Positions 53,272 to 63,025 of a DNA stretch of 64,000 bases are shown one piece after another (position 1 is the first letter of the stretch; each line of letters opens with the position of its first letter). Source of the DNA: Moringa oleifera (taxonomy: Eukaryota > Streptophyta > Magnoliopsida > Brassicales > Moringaceae); assembly GCA_021397835.1 (NCBI GenBank), contig JAJFZO010000103.1, forward strand, positions 73,501-137,500. The letters run 5' to 3'. A model generated the notes under the pieces. That model worked only from the letters and a program-made list of their open reading frames with translations, ran no database searches and was not told the origin of the DNA. The translations under genes and the position numbers were made by a program.

Positions 53272-56200
53272 TGTATAACCACATCCCAGCTCATTATCCC
53301 ACAATTTTTCTCATTTCGTTGCCCACGTTTTTCCCACTGATTAGGCCTTGGCAGCAGAGGTGTCACGCCTTGCACAGGCTAGCCGTGTGGCTCGCTCATT
53401 TTTAATGGCCGATGACTGTGTCGTCGATCGCGCTGCGCAACGAGTCCGCCTAGGCAAGCCTGGGCGTCGTGATCCAGCCCCGCATCTGCCGCCTCGAAGG
53501 CCTGCGATGAAGCACTCCGCATGCTTAAAATCCCCTCAGCGATTTGGCCCTCGCATAGCATGCATCATCGTTAGCTTCGCCGCCCACACCGTCAAGCTTG
53601 TATAACCACATCCCAGCTCATTATCCCACAATTTTTCTCATTTCGTTGCCCACGTTTTTCCCACTGATTAGGCCTTGGCAGCAGAGGTGTCACGCCTTGC
53701 ACAGGCTAGCCGTGTGGCTCGCTCATCACTAACGGCCGACGATTGTGTCGTCGATCGCGCTGTGCAACGAGTCCGCCAAGGCATGCCTGGGCGTCGGGAT
53801 CCATCCCCACATCCGCCGCCTTGAGGGTCTGCGACAAAGCACTAAGCATGCTCAAAAACCCCCCAGCGATTTGGCCCTCACGTGGCATGCATCATCGTTA
53901 GCTTCGCCACCAACATCGTTGAGCTTGTGTAGCCACATCCCAGCTCATTATCTCATGATTTTTCACATTTTGTTGGCCAGGTTTTTCCCACCGATGAGGC
54001 CTTGGCAGCATGGGTGTCACGCCTTGCCCAAGCTGGCCGTGTGGCTCGCTCATTTCTAATGGCCAACGACCGTGTTGTCGATCGCGCTGCGCAACGAGTC
54101 CGCCTAGGCAATCTTGGGCGTCGTGATCCAGCCCCGCATCTGCCGCCTCGAAGGCCTGCTACGAAGCACTCCGCATGCTTAAAATCCCCTCAGCGATTTG
54201 GCCCTCGCGTAGCATGCATCATCGTTAGATTCGCCACCTACATCGTCGAGCTTGTGTATCCACATCCCAACTCATTATCCTATGATTTTTCTCATTTCGT
54301 TGCCCCATGTTTTTCCCACCGATGAGGCCTTGGCAGCAGGGGTGTCACGCCTTGCCCAGGCTGGCCGTGTGGCTCGCTCATCGCTAATGGCCGACGATCG
54401 TGTCGTCGATCGTGCTGCGCAACGAGTCCGTCAAGGCAAGCCTAGGCGTCGGGATCCATCCCCGCATCCGCCGTCTTGAGGGCATGCGACAAAGCACTGA
54501 GCATGCTCAAAATCTCCCCAGCGATTTGGCCCTCGCGTGGCATGCATCATCGTGAGCTTCGCCACCCACATCGTTGAGCTTGTGTAGCCACATCCCAGCT
54601 CATTATCCCACGATTTTTCTCATTTTGTTGCCAATGTTTTTCCCACCGATGAGGCCATGGCAGCAGAGGTGTTAAGCTTTGCCCAAGCCGGCCGTGTGGC
54701 TCGCTCATTGCTAACGGCCGACGATCGTGTCGTCGATCGCACTGCGCAACGAGTTTGCCTAGGCAAGCCTCGGCATCAGGATTCAGCCCTGCATCCGCCG
54801 CCTCGAGGACCTATGACGAAGCACTCTGCATGCTGAAAATCCCCCCAGCGATTTGGCCCTCGCATAGCATGCATCATCGTTAGCTTCACCGCTCACACCG
54901 TCGAGCTTGTGTAGCCACATCCCGACTCATTATCCCTCGATTTTTCTCATTTCATTGCCCACGTTTTTCCCACCGATGAGGCCTTGGCAATAGAGGTGTC
55001 ACGCTTTGCCCAGGCTAGCCGTGTGGCTCGCTCATTGCTAACGGCCGACGATTGTGTCGTCGATCGCGCTGCGCAACGAGTTCGCCAAGGCAAGCCTGGG
55101 CATCGGGATACAGCCCCGCATCCGTCGTCTCGAGTGACTGCGACGAAGCACTCCGCATGCTCAAAATCCCCCCAACGATTTGGCCCTCGCGTAGCATGCA
55201 TCATCGTTAACTTCGCCGCCCACACCGTCGAGTTTGTGTTGCCACATCCCAGCTCATTATCCCACGATTTCTCTCGTTTCGTTACCCACATTTTTCCCAC
55301 CAATGAGGCCTTAGCAACAGGGGTTTCACGCCTTGCCAAGGCTGGCTGTCTCGCTCGCTTGTTGCTAACGGTCGACGATTGTGTCGTCGATCGCGCTGCG
55401 CAACGACTTTGCCTAGGCAAGCCTGAGCTTCGGGATCCAACCCCACATCCGCTGCCTCGAAGGCCTACGATGAAGCATTATGCATGCTCAAAATTCCCCC
55501 CAACGATTTGGCCCTCGCGTAGCATGCAACATCGTTAGCTTCGCCGCCCAACCTGTCGAGCTTTTATAGCCACATCCCAGCTCATTATCCCATCATTTTT
55601 CTCATTTCGTTGCCCATATTTTTCCCACCGATGAGGCCTTGGCAGCAGGGGTGCCCAAGCTGGCCGTGCGGCTCGCTCATTGCTAACGGCCGACGATCGT
55701 GTCGTCGATCGCACTGCGCAACGAGTCCGCCAAGGCAAGCCTGGGTGTCGAGATCCAGCCCCGCATCCGCCACCTCGTTGGCCTACGACGAAGCACTCCG
55801 CATGCTCAAAATCCCCCCAGTGATTTGGCCCTCGCGTAGCATGCATCATCGTTAGCTTCGTCGCCCACACCGTCGAGCTTGTGTAGCCACATCCCAGCAC
55901 ATTATCCCACTATTTTTCTCATTTCGTTGCCCCCGTTTTTCCCATCGATGAGGCCTTGGCAGCAGAGGTGTCACACTTTGCCCAGGCTGGCCGTGTGGCT
56001 CGCTCATTGCTAACGACCGACGATCGTGTCTTCGATCGCGCTGCGCAATGAGTCCACCTAGGCAAATTTGGGCGTCGAGATCAGGCCCCGCATCCGCCGC
56101 CTCGAGGGCCTGCGACGAAGCTCTCCGTATGCTCAAAATTCCCCCCAACGATTTGGCACTCGCGTAGCATGCATCATCGTTAGCATTGCCGCCCAACCCG

Positions 56201-57260
56201 TCGAGCTTGTATAGCCACATCCTAGCTCATTATCCCATTATTTTTCTCATTTTGTTGCCTAAATTTTTCCCACCGATGAGGCCTTGGCAGCAGGGGTGCC
56301 CAGGCTGGCCGTGTGGCTCGCTCATTGCTAAGGGCCGACGATCGTGTCGTCGATCGCGCTGTGCAACGAGTCCACCTAGGCAAACCTGGGCGTCGGGATC
56401 CAGCCCCGCATCCGCCGCCTTGAGGGCCTGCGACAAAGCACTCTGCATGCTCAAAATCCCCCCAGCGATTTGGCCCTCGCGTAGTATGCATCATCGTTAG
56501 GTTCTTCGCCCACACCGTCGAGCTTGTGTAGCCACATTCCAGCTCATTATCCCACGATTTTTCTCATTTTGTTGCCCAAGTTTTTCCCACCAATGAGTCC
56601 TTGGCATCAGAGGTGTCACACCATGCCCAGGCTGGCATCACAGGTTTCACACCATGCCCAGGCTGGCTGTGTGGCTCGCTCATTGCTAACGGCCAACGAT
56701 CGTGTCGTCGATCGTGCTGTGCAACGAGTCCGCCAAGGCAAGCCTGGGCGTCGGGATCCAGCCGCACATCCGCCACCCCGTTGGCCTGCGACGAAGCACT
56801 CCGCATGCTCGAAATCCCCCCAGCGATTTGGCCCTCACGTAGCATGCATCATCGTTAGCTTTGCCGCCCACACCGTCAAGTTTGTTTAGCCACATCCTAG
56901 CTCATTATCCCACAATTTCTCTCATTTTTATCCCACGTTTTTCCTGCCGATGAGGCCTTGGCAGCATGGGTGTCACGCCTTGCCCAGGCTGGGCATGTTG
57001 CTCGCTCGTTGCTAACGGTCGACGATCGTGTCGCCGATCACGCAGCGCAACGAGTCCACCTAGGCAAGCTTGACCATCGGGATCCAACCCCACGTCCACC
57101 ACCTCGAGGGCCTGCGAAGAAGCACTTCGCACGCTCGAAATCCCCCCAGTGATTTGGCCCTCGCGTAACATGCATCATTGTTAGCTTCGCCGCCCACACC
57201 GTCGAGCTTGTGTAGCCACATCCCAGCTCATTATCCCACGATTTTTCTCATTCAATTGCC
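53272..57260 (+). repeat. Sat1, diverged monomeric zone (right edge)
   Basis: About 12 monomers with scattered substitutions and little block order, like the left 5 kb. Two neighbouring units near 53,336 and 53,662 share GATTAGGCC with GCAGAGGTGTCACGCC and TTGCACAGG, a local duplication. The last recognisable full stretch is CACATCCCAGCTCATTATCC near 57,214. This fits the usual picture of homogenised satellite interiors and decayed edges. Confidence 0.85.
56603..56664 (+). repeat. 31-bp tandem duplication inside a Sat1 monomer
   Basis: Units 56,603-56,633 and 56,634-56,664 both read GGCATCA, AGGT, TCACACCATGCCCAGGCT, with two mismatches. This is the only within-monomer duplication of that segment I saw in Sat1. 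Confidence 0.88.
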
Positions 57261-57318
57261 CACAATTTAGCGGATTTCGTTTCACACGTTTTCCCCACTC
57301 CGTTGGCTACTGATCGGG

Positions 57319-57334
57319 CATCCCACGTGGGATG
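57319..57334. repeat. Perfect 16-bp palindrome with CACGTG core
   Basis: CATCCCAC followed by its exact reverse complement GTGGGATG. The centre CACGTG is the plant G-box core bound by bZIP and bHLH proteins, but no gene or promoter is evident here. The palindrome lies just outside the decayed Sat1 edge. Confidence 0.9.
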
Positions 57335-57468
57335 GGCAGGGGGGAGGCACGCATGGCCTGTTGGCACCCAGCAAGCTCTATGACCACCTCCCCCCTAAAG
57401 AGTCTTAAATAAAATTTCACTCCTGGTAGGTGGAAACATCAATATGTCAGAGTCGTCATAATGGGTCT

Positions 57469-57496
57469 AAAAAATTTTTTGCTTAGAATTTTAAGC
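57469..57496. repeat. Adjacent AT palindromes in junction core
   Basis: 57,469-57,480 is AAAAAATTTTTT, a perfect 12-bp palindrome. 57,481-57,496 is GCTTAGAATTTTAAGC, a 16-bp palindrome with one mismatched pair. Together they make a strongly AT-rich, cruciform-prone spot. Confidence 0.85.
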
Positions 57497-58623
57497 TGAA
57501 ATTTTGTACATAAATGGAGAATAATCATATCTACCACCAGAAAAAATTTCAGAATTTTTTGGGTACTAAATTTTTTTAATGAATTTTCTACAGCCCAAAA
57601 TTGAAAAAATCATCAAAAATAACCCGTGTGTCGAAATGATCCCAAACTTCAGGGGCAGACTCCTCATGAATTACAGGAATTATTTGAAATCAACGCCCAC
57701 AGCATGTGCTGAGCCTCACAACGTGCTCGCGGCTGGCTCGCATGGGGTGCCCCTAGCAAGGTTGGTGCTGTGCCTGCTGGTCACTGCTGTGGCACCCCTG
57801 GCTCGCACGCTGGGCAGTCAGTCGAGGGGCAGGGACGAGGAGGCTTGCTCGCAATGGGCGCCCATGGCCTAGCTGGCGCGCCCACCGCTGCAACACGCTG
57901 GACGAGCAGCCCATGTCGTGCCTGCTGGGGGCTGCCTGGGCATGCCACCCGTGCCCAGGGTTCGTGTGACGTGGCACCACTGGCTCGCACGCTGGGCAGT
58001 CAGTCGAGGGACAGGGACGTGGGGGCTGGCTCGCGATGGGCGGCCGCGGCCTAGCTGGCGTGCGCACTGTTGCAGCACGCTGGGCGAGTAGCCCATGCCG
58101 TGCCTACTGGGGGCTGCCTGTGTGTACCACTCGTGCCCAGGGTCCGTGCGACGCGGCCTCCCTGGCTCGCTCACTGGGCACTTAGTCGAGGGACAGGGAC
58201 GTGGGGGCTGGCTCGCGATGAGCACCCGCGGCCTGGCTGGCGCGCCCACCGCTGCCGCACGGTGGGCAAGCAGCCCATGCCGTGCCTGCTGGGGGCTGCC
58301 TGGGCATGCCACCCGTGCCCAGGGTCCGTGCGACGTGGCCCCCCTGGCTCGCTCGCAGTGCACTTAGTCGAGGGACAGGGATGTGGGGGTTGGCTCGCGA
58401 TGAGCGTCAGCGGCTTGCCTGGCCGCCCACCGCTGCCCCACGCTGGGCGAGCAGCCCATGCCGTGCCTGCTGGGGGCTGCCTGGGCGTGCCCCCATGCCC
58501 AGGGTCCATGGGATGCAGCCCCCTTGGGTTGCTCGCTGGGCACTACATCGAGGGACAGGGACGTGGGGGCTGGCACGCGATGGGCGCCCGCGGCCTGTCT
58601 GGCGTGCAAACCGCTGCCGCACG

Positions 58624-59260
58624 CTGGGCAAGCAGCCTATGCCACGCCTGCTGGGCAAGTAGCCCATGCCACACCTATTGGGGCCTGCCTGGGCTTGCCA
58701 CCCGTGCCTAGGGTCCGTGCGACGCAGCCCCCCTGGCTCGCTCGCTGGGCACTACGTCGAGGGACAGGGACGTGGGGGCTGGCACGCGATGGGTGCCCAC
58801 GGCCTCTCTGGCGCGCAAACCGCTGCCGCACGCTGGGCAAGCAGCCTATGCCACGCCTACTGGGCAAGTAGCCCATGCCACGCCTGCTGGGGCCTGCCTG
58901 GGCGTGCCACCCATGCCCAGGGTCCATGCGACGCGGCCCCCCTGGTTCGCTCGCTGGGCACTACGTCGAGGCTCAGGGATGTTGGGGCTGGCTCGCGATG
59001 GGCGCCCACCGCTGCGGCACGCTCGATGAGAAGCCCATGCCGTGCCTGCTGGGTGCTTGCTGGGCATGCCACCCGTGCCAAGGGTCCGTGCGATGCAGCC
59101 CCCCTGGCTTGCTCGCTGGGCACTACGTCGAGGGACAGGGACGTGGGGGCTGGCACGCGATGGGCGCCTGCGGCCTCTCTTGCGCGCAAACCGCTGCCGC
59201 ACGCTGGGCATGCAGCCTATGCCACGCCTGCTGGGCAAGTAGCCCATGCCACGCTTGCTG
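58624..59260 (+). repeat. Sat2 long monomers with 27-bp internal duplication
   Basis: Three monomers (near 58,624-58,680, 58,828-58,887 and 59,208-59,260) repeat the CTGGGCAAGCAGCC, ATGCCACGCCTG segment, giving units of about 209 bp (58,568 to 58,777). The first two lie side by side. The third is separated from them by a deletion-type monomer (58,940-59,090). Confidence 0.87.
58940..59090 (+). repeat. Sat2 short variant monomer, copy 1
   Basis: It carries GGCTCAGGGATGTTGGGG, lacks about 18 bp of the GCGGCCTGGCTGGCGCGCC segment, and has CTCGATGAGAAGCCC and GGTGCTTGCTGGG. A matching variant lies 3,935 bp downstream. Confidence 0.85.
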
Positions 59261-60699
59261 GGGCCTGCCTGGGCTTGCCACGCATGCCTAGGGTCCGTGC
59301 GACGCGGCCCCGCTGGCTCGCTCACTGGGCACTACGTCGAGGGACAGGGACGTGTGGGCTGGCTCGCGATAGGCGCCCGCGGCCTGGCTTGCGTGCCCAC
59401 CACTGCTGCACACTGGGCGAGCAGCCCATGCTGTGCCTGCTGGGGGCTGCCTTGGCATAACACCCGTGCCAGGGTCCATGCAATGAGGCCCTCCTGGCTC
59501 GCTCGCTAGGCCCTTAGTGGAGGGACAGGGACGTGGGGGCTGGCTCGTGATAGGCGCCTGAGGCCTTGATGACACGCCCACCGCGGCCGCATTCCGTGCC
59601 TGCTGGGCCCTGCTTGGGCATGCCACCCGTGCCCAGGGTCCGTGCGATGCGACCCCCCTGGCTCGCTCGCTGGGCACTACGTCGAGGGGCAGGGACGTGG
59701 GGGCTGGCTCGCGATGGGCGCCCGCGGCTTGGCTGGTGAGCCCACCATTGCGGCACGCTGGGCGAGCTGCCCATGCAGTGCCTGCTCGGGGCTGCCAGAG
59801 CATAACCACCCGTGCCCAGGGTTCGTGCGATGCCGCTCCCTTGGCTCGCACGCTGGGCACAACGTCGAGCGACAGGGATGTGTAGGCTGGCTCGCGATGG
59901 GCGCCGCGGCCTGGCTAGCGCGCCTACCTCTTCCGCACGCTGGGTGAGTAGCCATGCCAAGGTCCGTGCGACGTGGCCCCCCTGGCTCACTCGCTGGGCA
60001 CTTAGTCGAGGGACAGGGACATGGGGGCTGGCTCGCGATGGGCGCGCGCGGCCTGGATGACGCCCCCACCGCTGTCGCACGCTGGGCGAGCCGCCCATTC
60101 CGTACCTGCTGGGGGCTGCGTTGGCATGCCACCCGTGCCCAGAGTCCATGCGATGTGCCCCCCTGGCTCGCTCGTTGGGCACTACACGAAGGGCAAGGAC
60201 GTCGGGGCTGGCTCGCGATGGGCTCCCGCGGCCTGTCTGGCGTGCCCACCGCTGCCGCACGCTGGGCGAGCAGCCCATGCCGTGCCTGCTGGGGGTTGCC
60301 TGGGCTTACTATCCGTGCCCAGGGTCCATGCGACGCGGCCCCCCTGGCTCGCTCGCTGGGTACTACGTCGAGGGACAGGGATGTGGGGGCTCTCTCGCGA
60401 TGGGCGCCAACGGCCCATCTGGCGTGCCCACCGCTGTTGCACGCAGGGCGAGCAGCCCATGCCGTGCCTATTAGGGTCTCCTTGGGCTTGCCACCCGTGT
60501 CCATGGTCCGTGCGACGCGGCCACCCTGGCCCGCTCGCTGGGCACTACGTCAAGGGACAGGGACGTGGGGGCTAGCTCGCGATCGGCGCCCACGGCCTGT
60601 CTAGCGTGCCCACCGCTGCAGCACGCAGGGCGTGTATCCCATGCCGTGCCTGCTCGAGGCTGCCTGGGCGTGCCACCCGTGCCCAGGGTCCGTACAACA

Positions 60700-61080
60700 C
60701 GGCATCCTTGGCTCGTACGCTGGGCAATCAGTCGAGGGGCAGGGACGAGGGGGATGGCTCGCCATGGGCGCCCGTGGCCTGGCTGGCGCGCCCACTGCTG
60801 CCACACGCTGGGCGAGCAACCCATGCCATACCTGCTGGGGGCTGCCTGGGCATGCCACCCGTGCCCAGGGTCCGTGCAACGTGGCATCCTTGGCTCGTAC
60901 GCTGGGCAGTCAGTCGAGGGGCAAGGACGAGGGGGCTGGCTCGCCATGGGCACCCATGGCCTGGCTGGCGCGCCCACCGCTGCCGCACACTTTGCGAGCA
61001 GGCCCTGCCCTGCCTTCTGGGGGCTGCCCGAGCTTGGCACCCATGCCATGGGTCCATGTGATGCGGCCCCCCAGGCGCGC
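60700..61080 (+). repeat. Sat2 type II monomers (GGGCAGTCAGTCGAGGGG)
   Basis: Two neighbouring monomers near 60,720 and 60,902 have GGGCARTCAGTCGAGGGG, GACGAGGGGG and CTCGCCATGGGC in place of the usual GGGCACTACGTCGAGGGA, GACGTGGGGG and CTCGCGATGGGC. Further type II monomers lie near 57,809, 61,620 and 63,235; the one near 57,990 is mixed. They form a subfamily scattered through the array. Confidence 0.83.
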
Positions 61081-62544
61081 TCGCTGGGCACTTAGTCGAG
61101 GGACAAGGACGTGGGGGCTGGCTCGCGATGGGCGCCCGCGGCCTTGCTAGCGTGCCCACCGCTGCCGCAAGCTGGTCGAGCAGCCCATGTCGTGCCTGCT
61201 CGGGGCTGCCTGGGCGTGCCACCCGTGCCCAGGGTCCGTGCGACGCGGCCCCCCTTGCATGCCCGCTGGGTACTACGTCGAGGGAAAGGGACGTGGGGGC
61301 TGGCTCGCGATGGGCGCCCGCGGCCTGGCTGGCGCGCCCAGCGTGCGGCGCATCCCATGACGTGCTTGTTGGGGGCTGCCTGGGCATGCCATCCGTGTCC
61401 AGGGTCCCTGCGACACGGCCCCCCTGGCTCGCTTGCAGGGCACTTAGTTGAGGGACAGGGACGTGAGGGCTGGCTCGCGATGAGCGCCCGCGGCCTGGCA
61501 GGCGCGCTTGCCGCTGCCGCACGCTGGGCAAGCAGCCCATTCCGTGCCTGCTGGGGGCTGCCTAGGCGTGCCATCTGTGCCCAGGGTTCGTGCAACGCGG
61601 TATCCTTGGCTCGCACGATGGGTAGTCAGTCGAGGGGCACAGACGAGGGGGCTGGCTCGCCATGGGCACCCGTGGCCTCGCTGGCGCGCCCACCGCTGCC
61701 GCATGCTGGGCAGGCAGCCCATGCCATGCCTGCTGGGGGCTTCCCGGGCGTGGCACCCATGCCCAGGGTCCGTGCGACGCGGTCCCCCTGGCTCGCTCGC
61801 TGGGCACTACGTCGAGGGACAGGGACGTTGGGGCTGGCTCGCGATGGACTTCGGCCTTGCTAGCGCGCCCACCGCTGCCGCAAGCTGGGCGAGCAGCCCA
61901 TGCCTTGCCTGCTAGGGACTGCCTGAGCGTGCCACCCGTGCCCAAGGTCCGTGCGACGCGGCCCCCCTGGCTCGATCGCAGGGCACTACGTCTAGGGACA
62001 GGGACGTGGGGGATGGCACGCCCACCGCTTCCACGGCCTGGCTGGTGCGCCAACCGCTGCCGCACGCTTGGCGAGCAGCCCATGCCGTGCCTGCTGGGGA
62101 CTTCCTGGGCGTGCCACCCATGCCCTGGGTCCTTGCGACATGGCCCCACTGGCTCGCTTGCTGGGCACTTAGTCGAGGGACAGGGACGTGGGGGCTAGCT
62201 CACGATGGGCTCCCGCGGCCTGGATGACACGCCCACCACTGCCGCACGCTGGGCGAGCCGCCCATTCCGTGCCTGCTGGGGGCTGCCTGGGCATGCCACT
62301 CGTGCCCAGGGTCCATTCGACGCGGCTCCCCTGGCTCGCTCGTTGGGCACTACGTCGAGGGACAGGGACGTGGGGGCTGGCTCGCGATGAGCGCCCGCGG
62401 CCTGGCTGGCGCATCCACCGCTGCCATACGATGGGCGAGCCACCCATTCCGTGCCTGCTGGGGGCTGCCAGGGCATGCCACCCGTGCCCAGGGCCCATGC
62501 GATGCGGCCCCCCTGGCTCGCTCGCTGGGCACTATGTCTAGGGG

Positions 62545-62910
62545 CAGGGACTTGGGGGCTGGCTCGCGATGGGCGCCCGCAGCTTGGCTGGCGCGCCCAC
62601 CGCTGCCGCACGCTGGGCGAGCAGCCCATGCCGTGCCTGCTGGGGGCTGCCTGGGCGTGCCACTTGTGCCCAGGGTCCTTGCGATGCGGCCCCCCTAGCT
62701 CGCTCGCTGGGCACTACGTCTAGGGGCAGGGACTTGGGGGCTGGCTCGCGATGGGCGCCCGCAGCTTGGCTGGCGCGCCCACCACTGCCGCACGCTGGGC
62801 GAGTAGCCCATGCCGTGCCTGCTGGGGGCTGCCTGGGCATGCCACCCATGCCCAGGGTCCATGCGACGCGGCCCCCCTGGCTCGCTCGCTGGGCACTACG
62901 TCAAGGCTCA
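62545..62910 (+). repeat. Sat2 recent two-monomer duplication
   Basis: Consecutive monomers starting near 62,537 and 62,719 share the rare markers GTCTAGGGGCAGGGAC, TTGGGGGCTGGC and GCCCGCAGCTTGGC, which suggests one copied the other recently. Confidence 0.82.
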
Positions 62911-63025
62911 GGGATGTTGGGGCTGGCTCGCGATGGGCGCCCACCGCAGCCGCACACTCGATGAGAAGCCCATGCCGTGCCTGCTGGGTGCTTGCTGGGC
63001 ATGCCACCTGTGCCCAGGGTCTGTG
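62875..63025 (+). repeat. Sat2 short variant monomer, copy 2
   Basis: It shares the GCTCAGGGATGTTGGGG, CTCGATGAGAAGCCC and GGTGCTTGCTGGG markers and the same internal deletion with the monomer near 58,971. Motif starts are 62,906 and 58,971. Confidence 0.85.

Larger units (their letters stand above)
1..57260 (+). repeat. Sat1: head-to-tail satellite array, ~318-327 bp monomer
   Basis: The same unit recurs without interruption, always in the same orientation, about 176 times. In order each monomer shows: CACATCCCAGCTCATTA; a T-tract segment (two TTTTT runs about 23 bp apart); GATGAGGCCTTGGCAGCAGG; TGGCTCGCTC; a GACGATCG/TCGTCGATCG stretch; GCAACGAGTCCGCC; a GGATCC or TGATCC site; a CTCGAGG/CTTGAGG segment; CGACGAAGCACTC; GATTTGGCCCTCGCGTAG; CATGCATCATCGTTAG; and CACACCGTCGAGCTTGTGTAG. 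The length is near a dinucleosome, common for plant satellites. No transposon, gene or inversion breaks the array. I do not recognise it as a named satellite. Its probable role is structural heterochromatin; whether it is centromeric cannot be told from sequence alone. Confidence 0.97.
57261..57730. other. Unique junction between Sat1 and Sat2, AT-rich core
   Basis: About 470 bp of single-copy sequence. From 57,261 to about 57,305 there is a decayed echo of the Sat1 T-tract segment (GGATTTCGTTTCACACG, then TTTTCCCCACTCCG). A G/C-rich stretch with a 16-bp palindrome follows, then an AT-rich core at about 57,400-57,690 with long A and T runs. I see no tRNA, no coding frame of weight and no clear terminal repeats. 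The 97-codon frame at 57,579-57,872 runs from this core into Sat2 and is not convincing. The core could be a fragment of an LTR retroelement or ancestral flanking DNA, but I cannot identify it. Confidence 0.8.

Noticed and set aside
1..57260. CRISPR array
   Set aside because: Repeats are 318-327 bp and contiguous, with no short repeat and unique spacer pattern and no cas genes.
57319..57334. G-box promoter
   Set aside because: A CACGTG core alone, with no gene downstream, does not support a promoter call.
57261..57730. tRNA, 5S or other RNA gene in the junction
   Set aside because: No A or B box pair, no cloverleaf, and no rRNA-like sequence seen.
57395..57730. Complete LTR retrotransposon at the junction
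   Set aside because: No TG...CA bounded direct repeats, primer-binding site or pol-like frame within 0.45 kb; at most a fragment.
57579..57872. 97-codon frame from the AT-rich island into Sat2
   Set aside because: It crosses a composition boundary, has no recognisable domain, and its second half is satellite.
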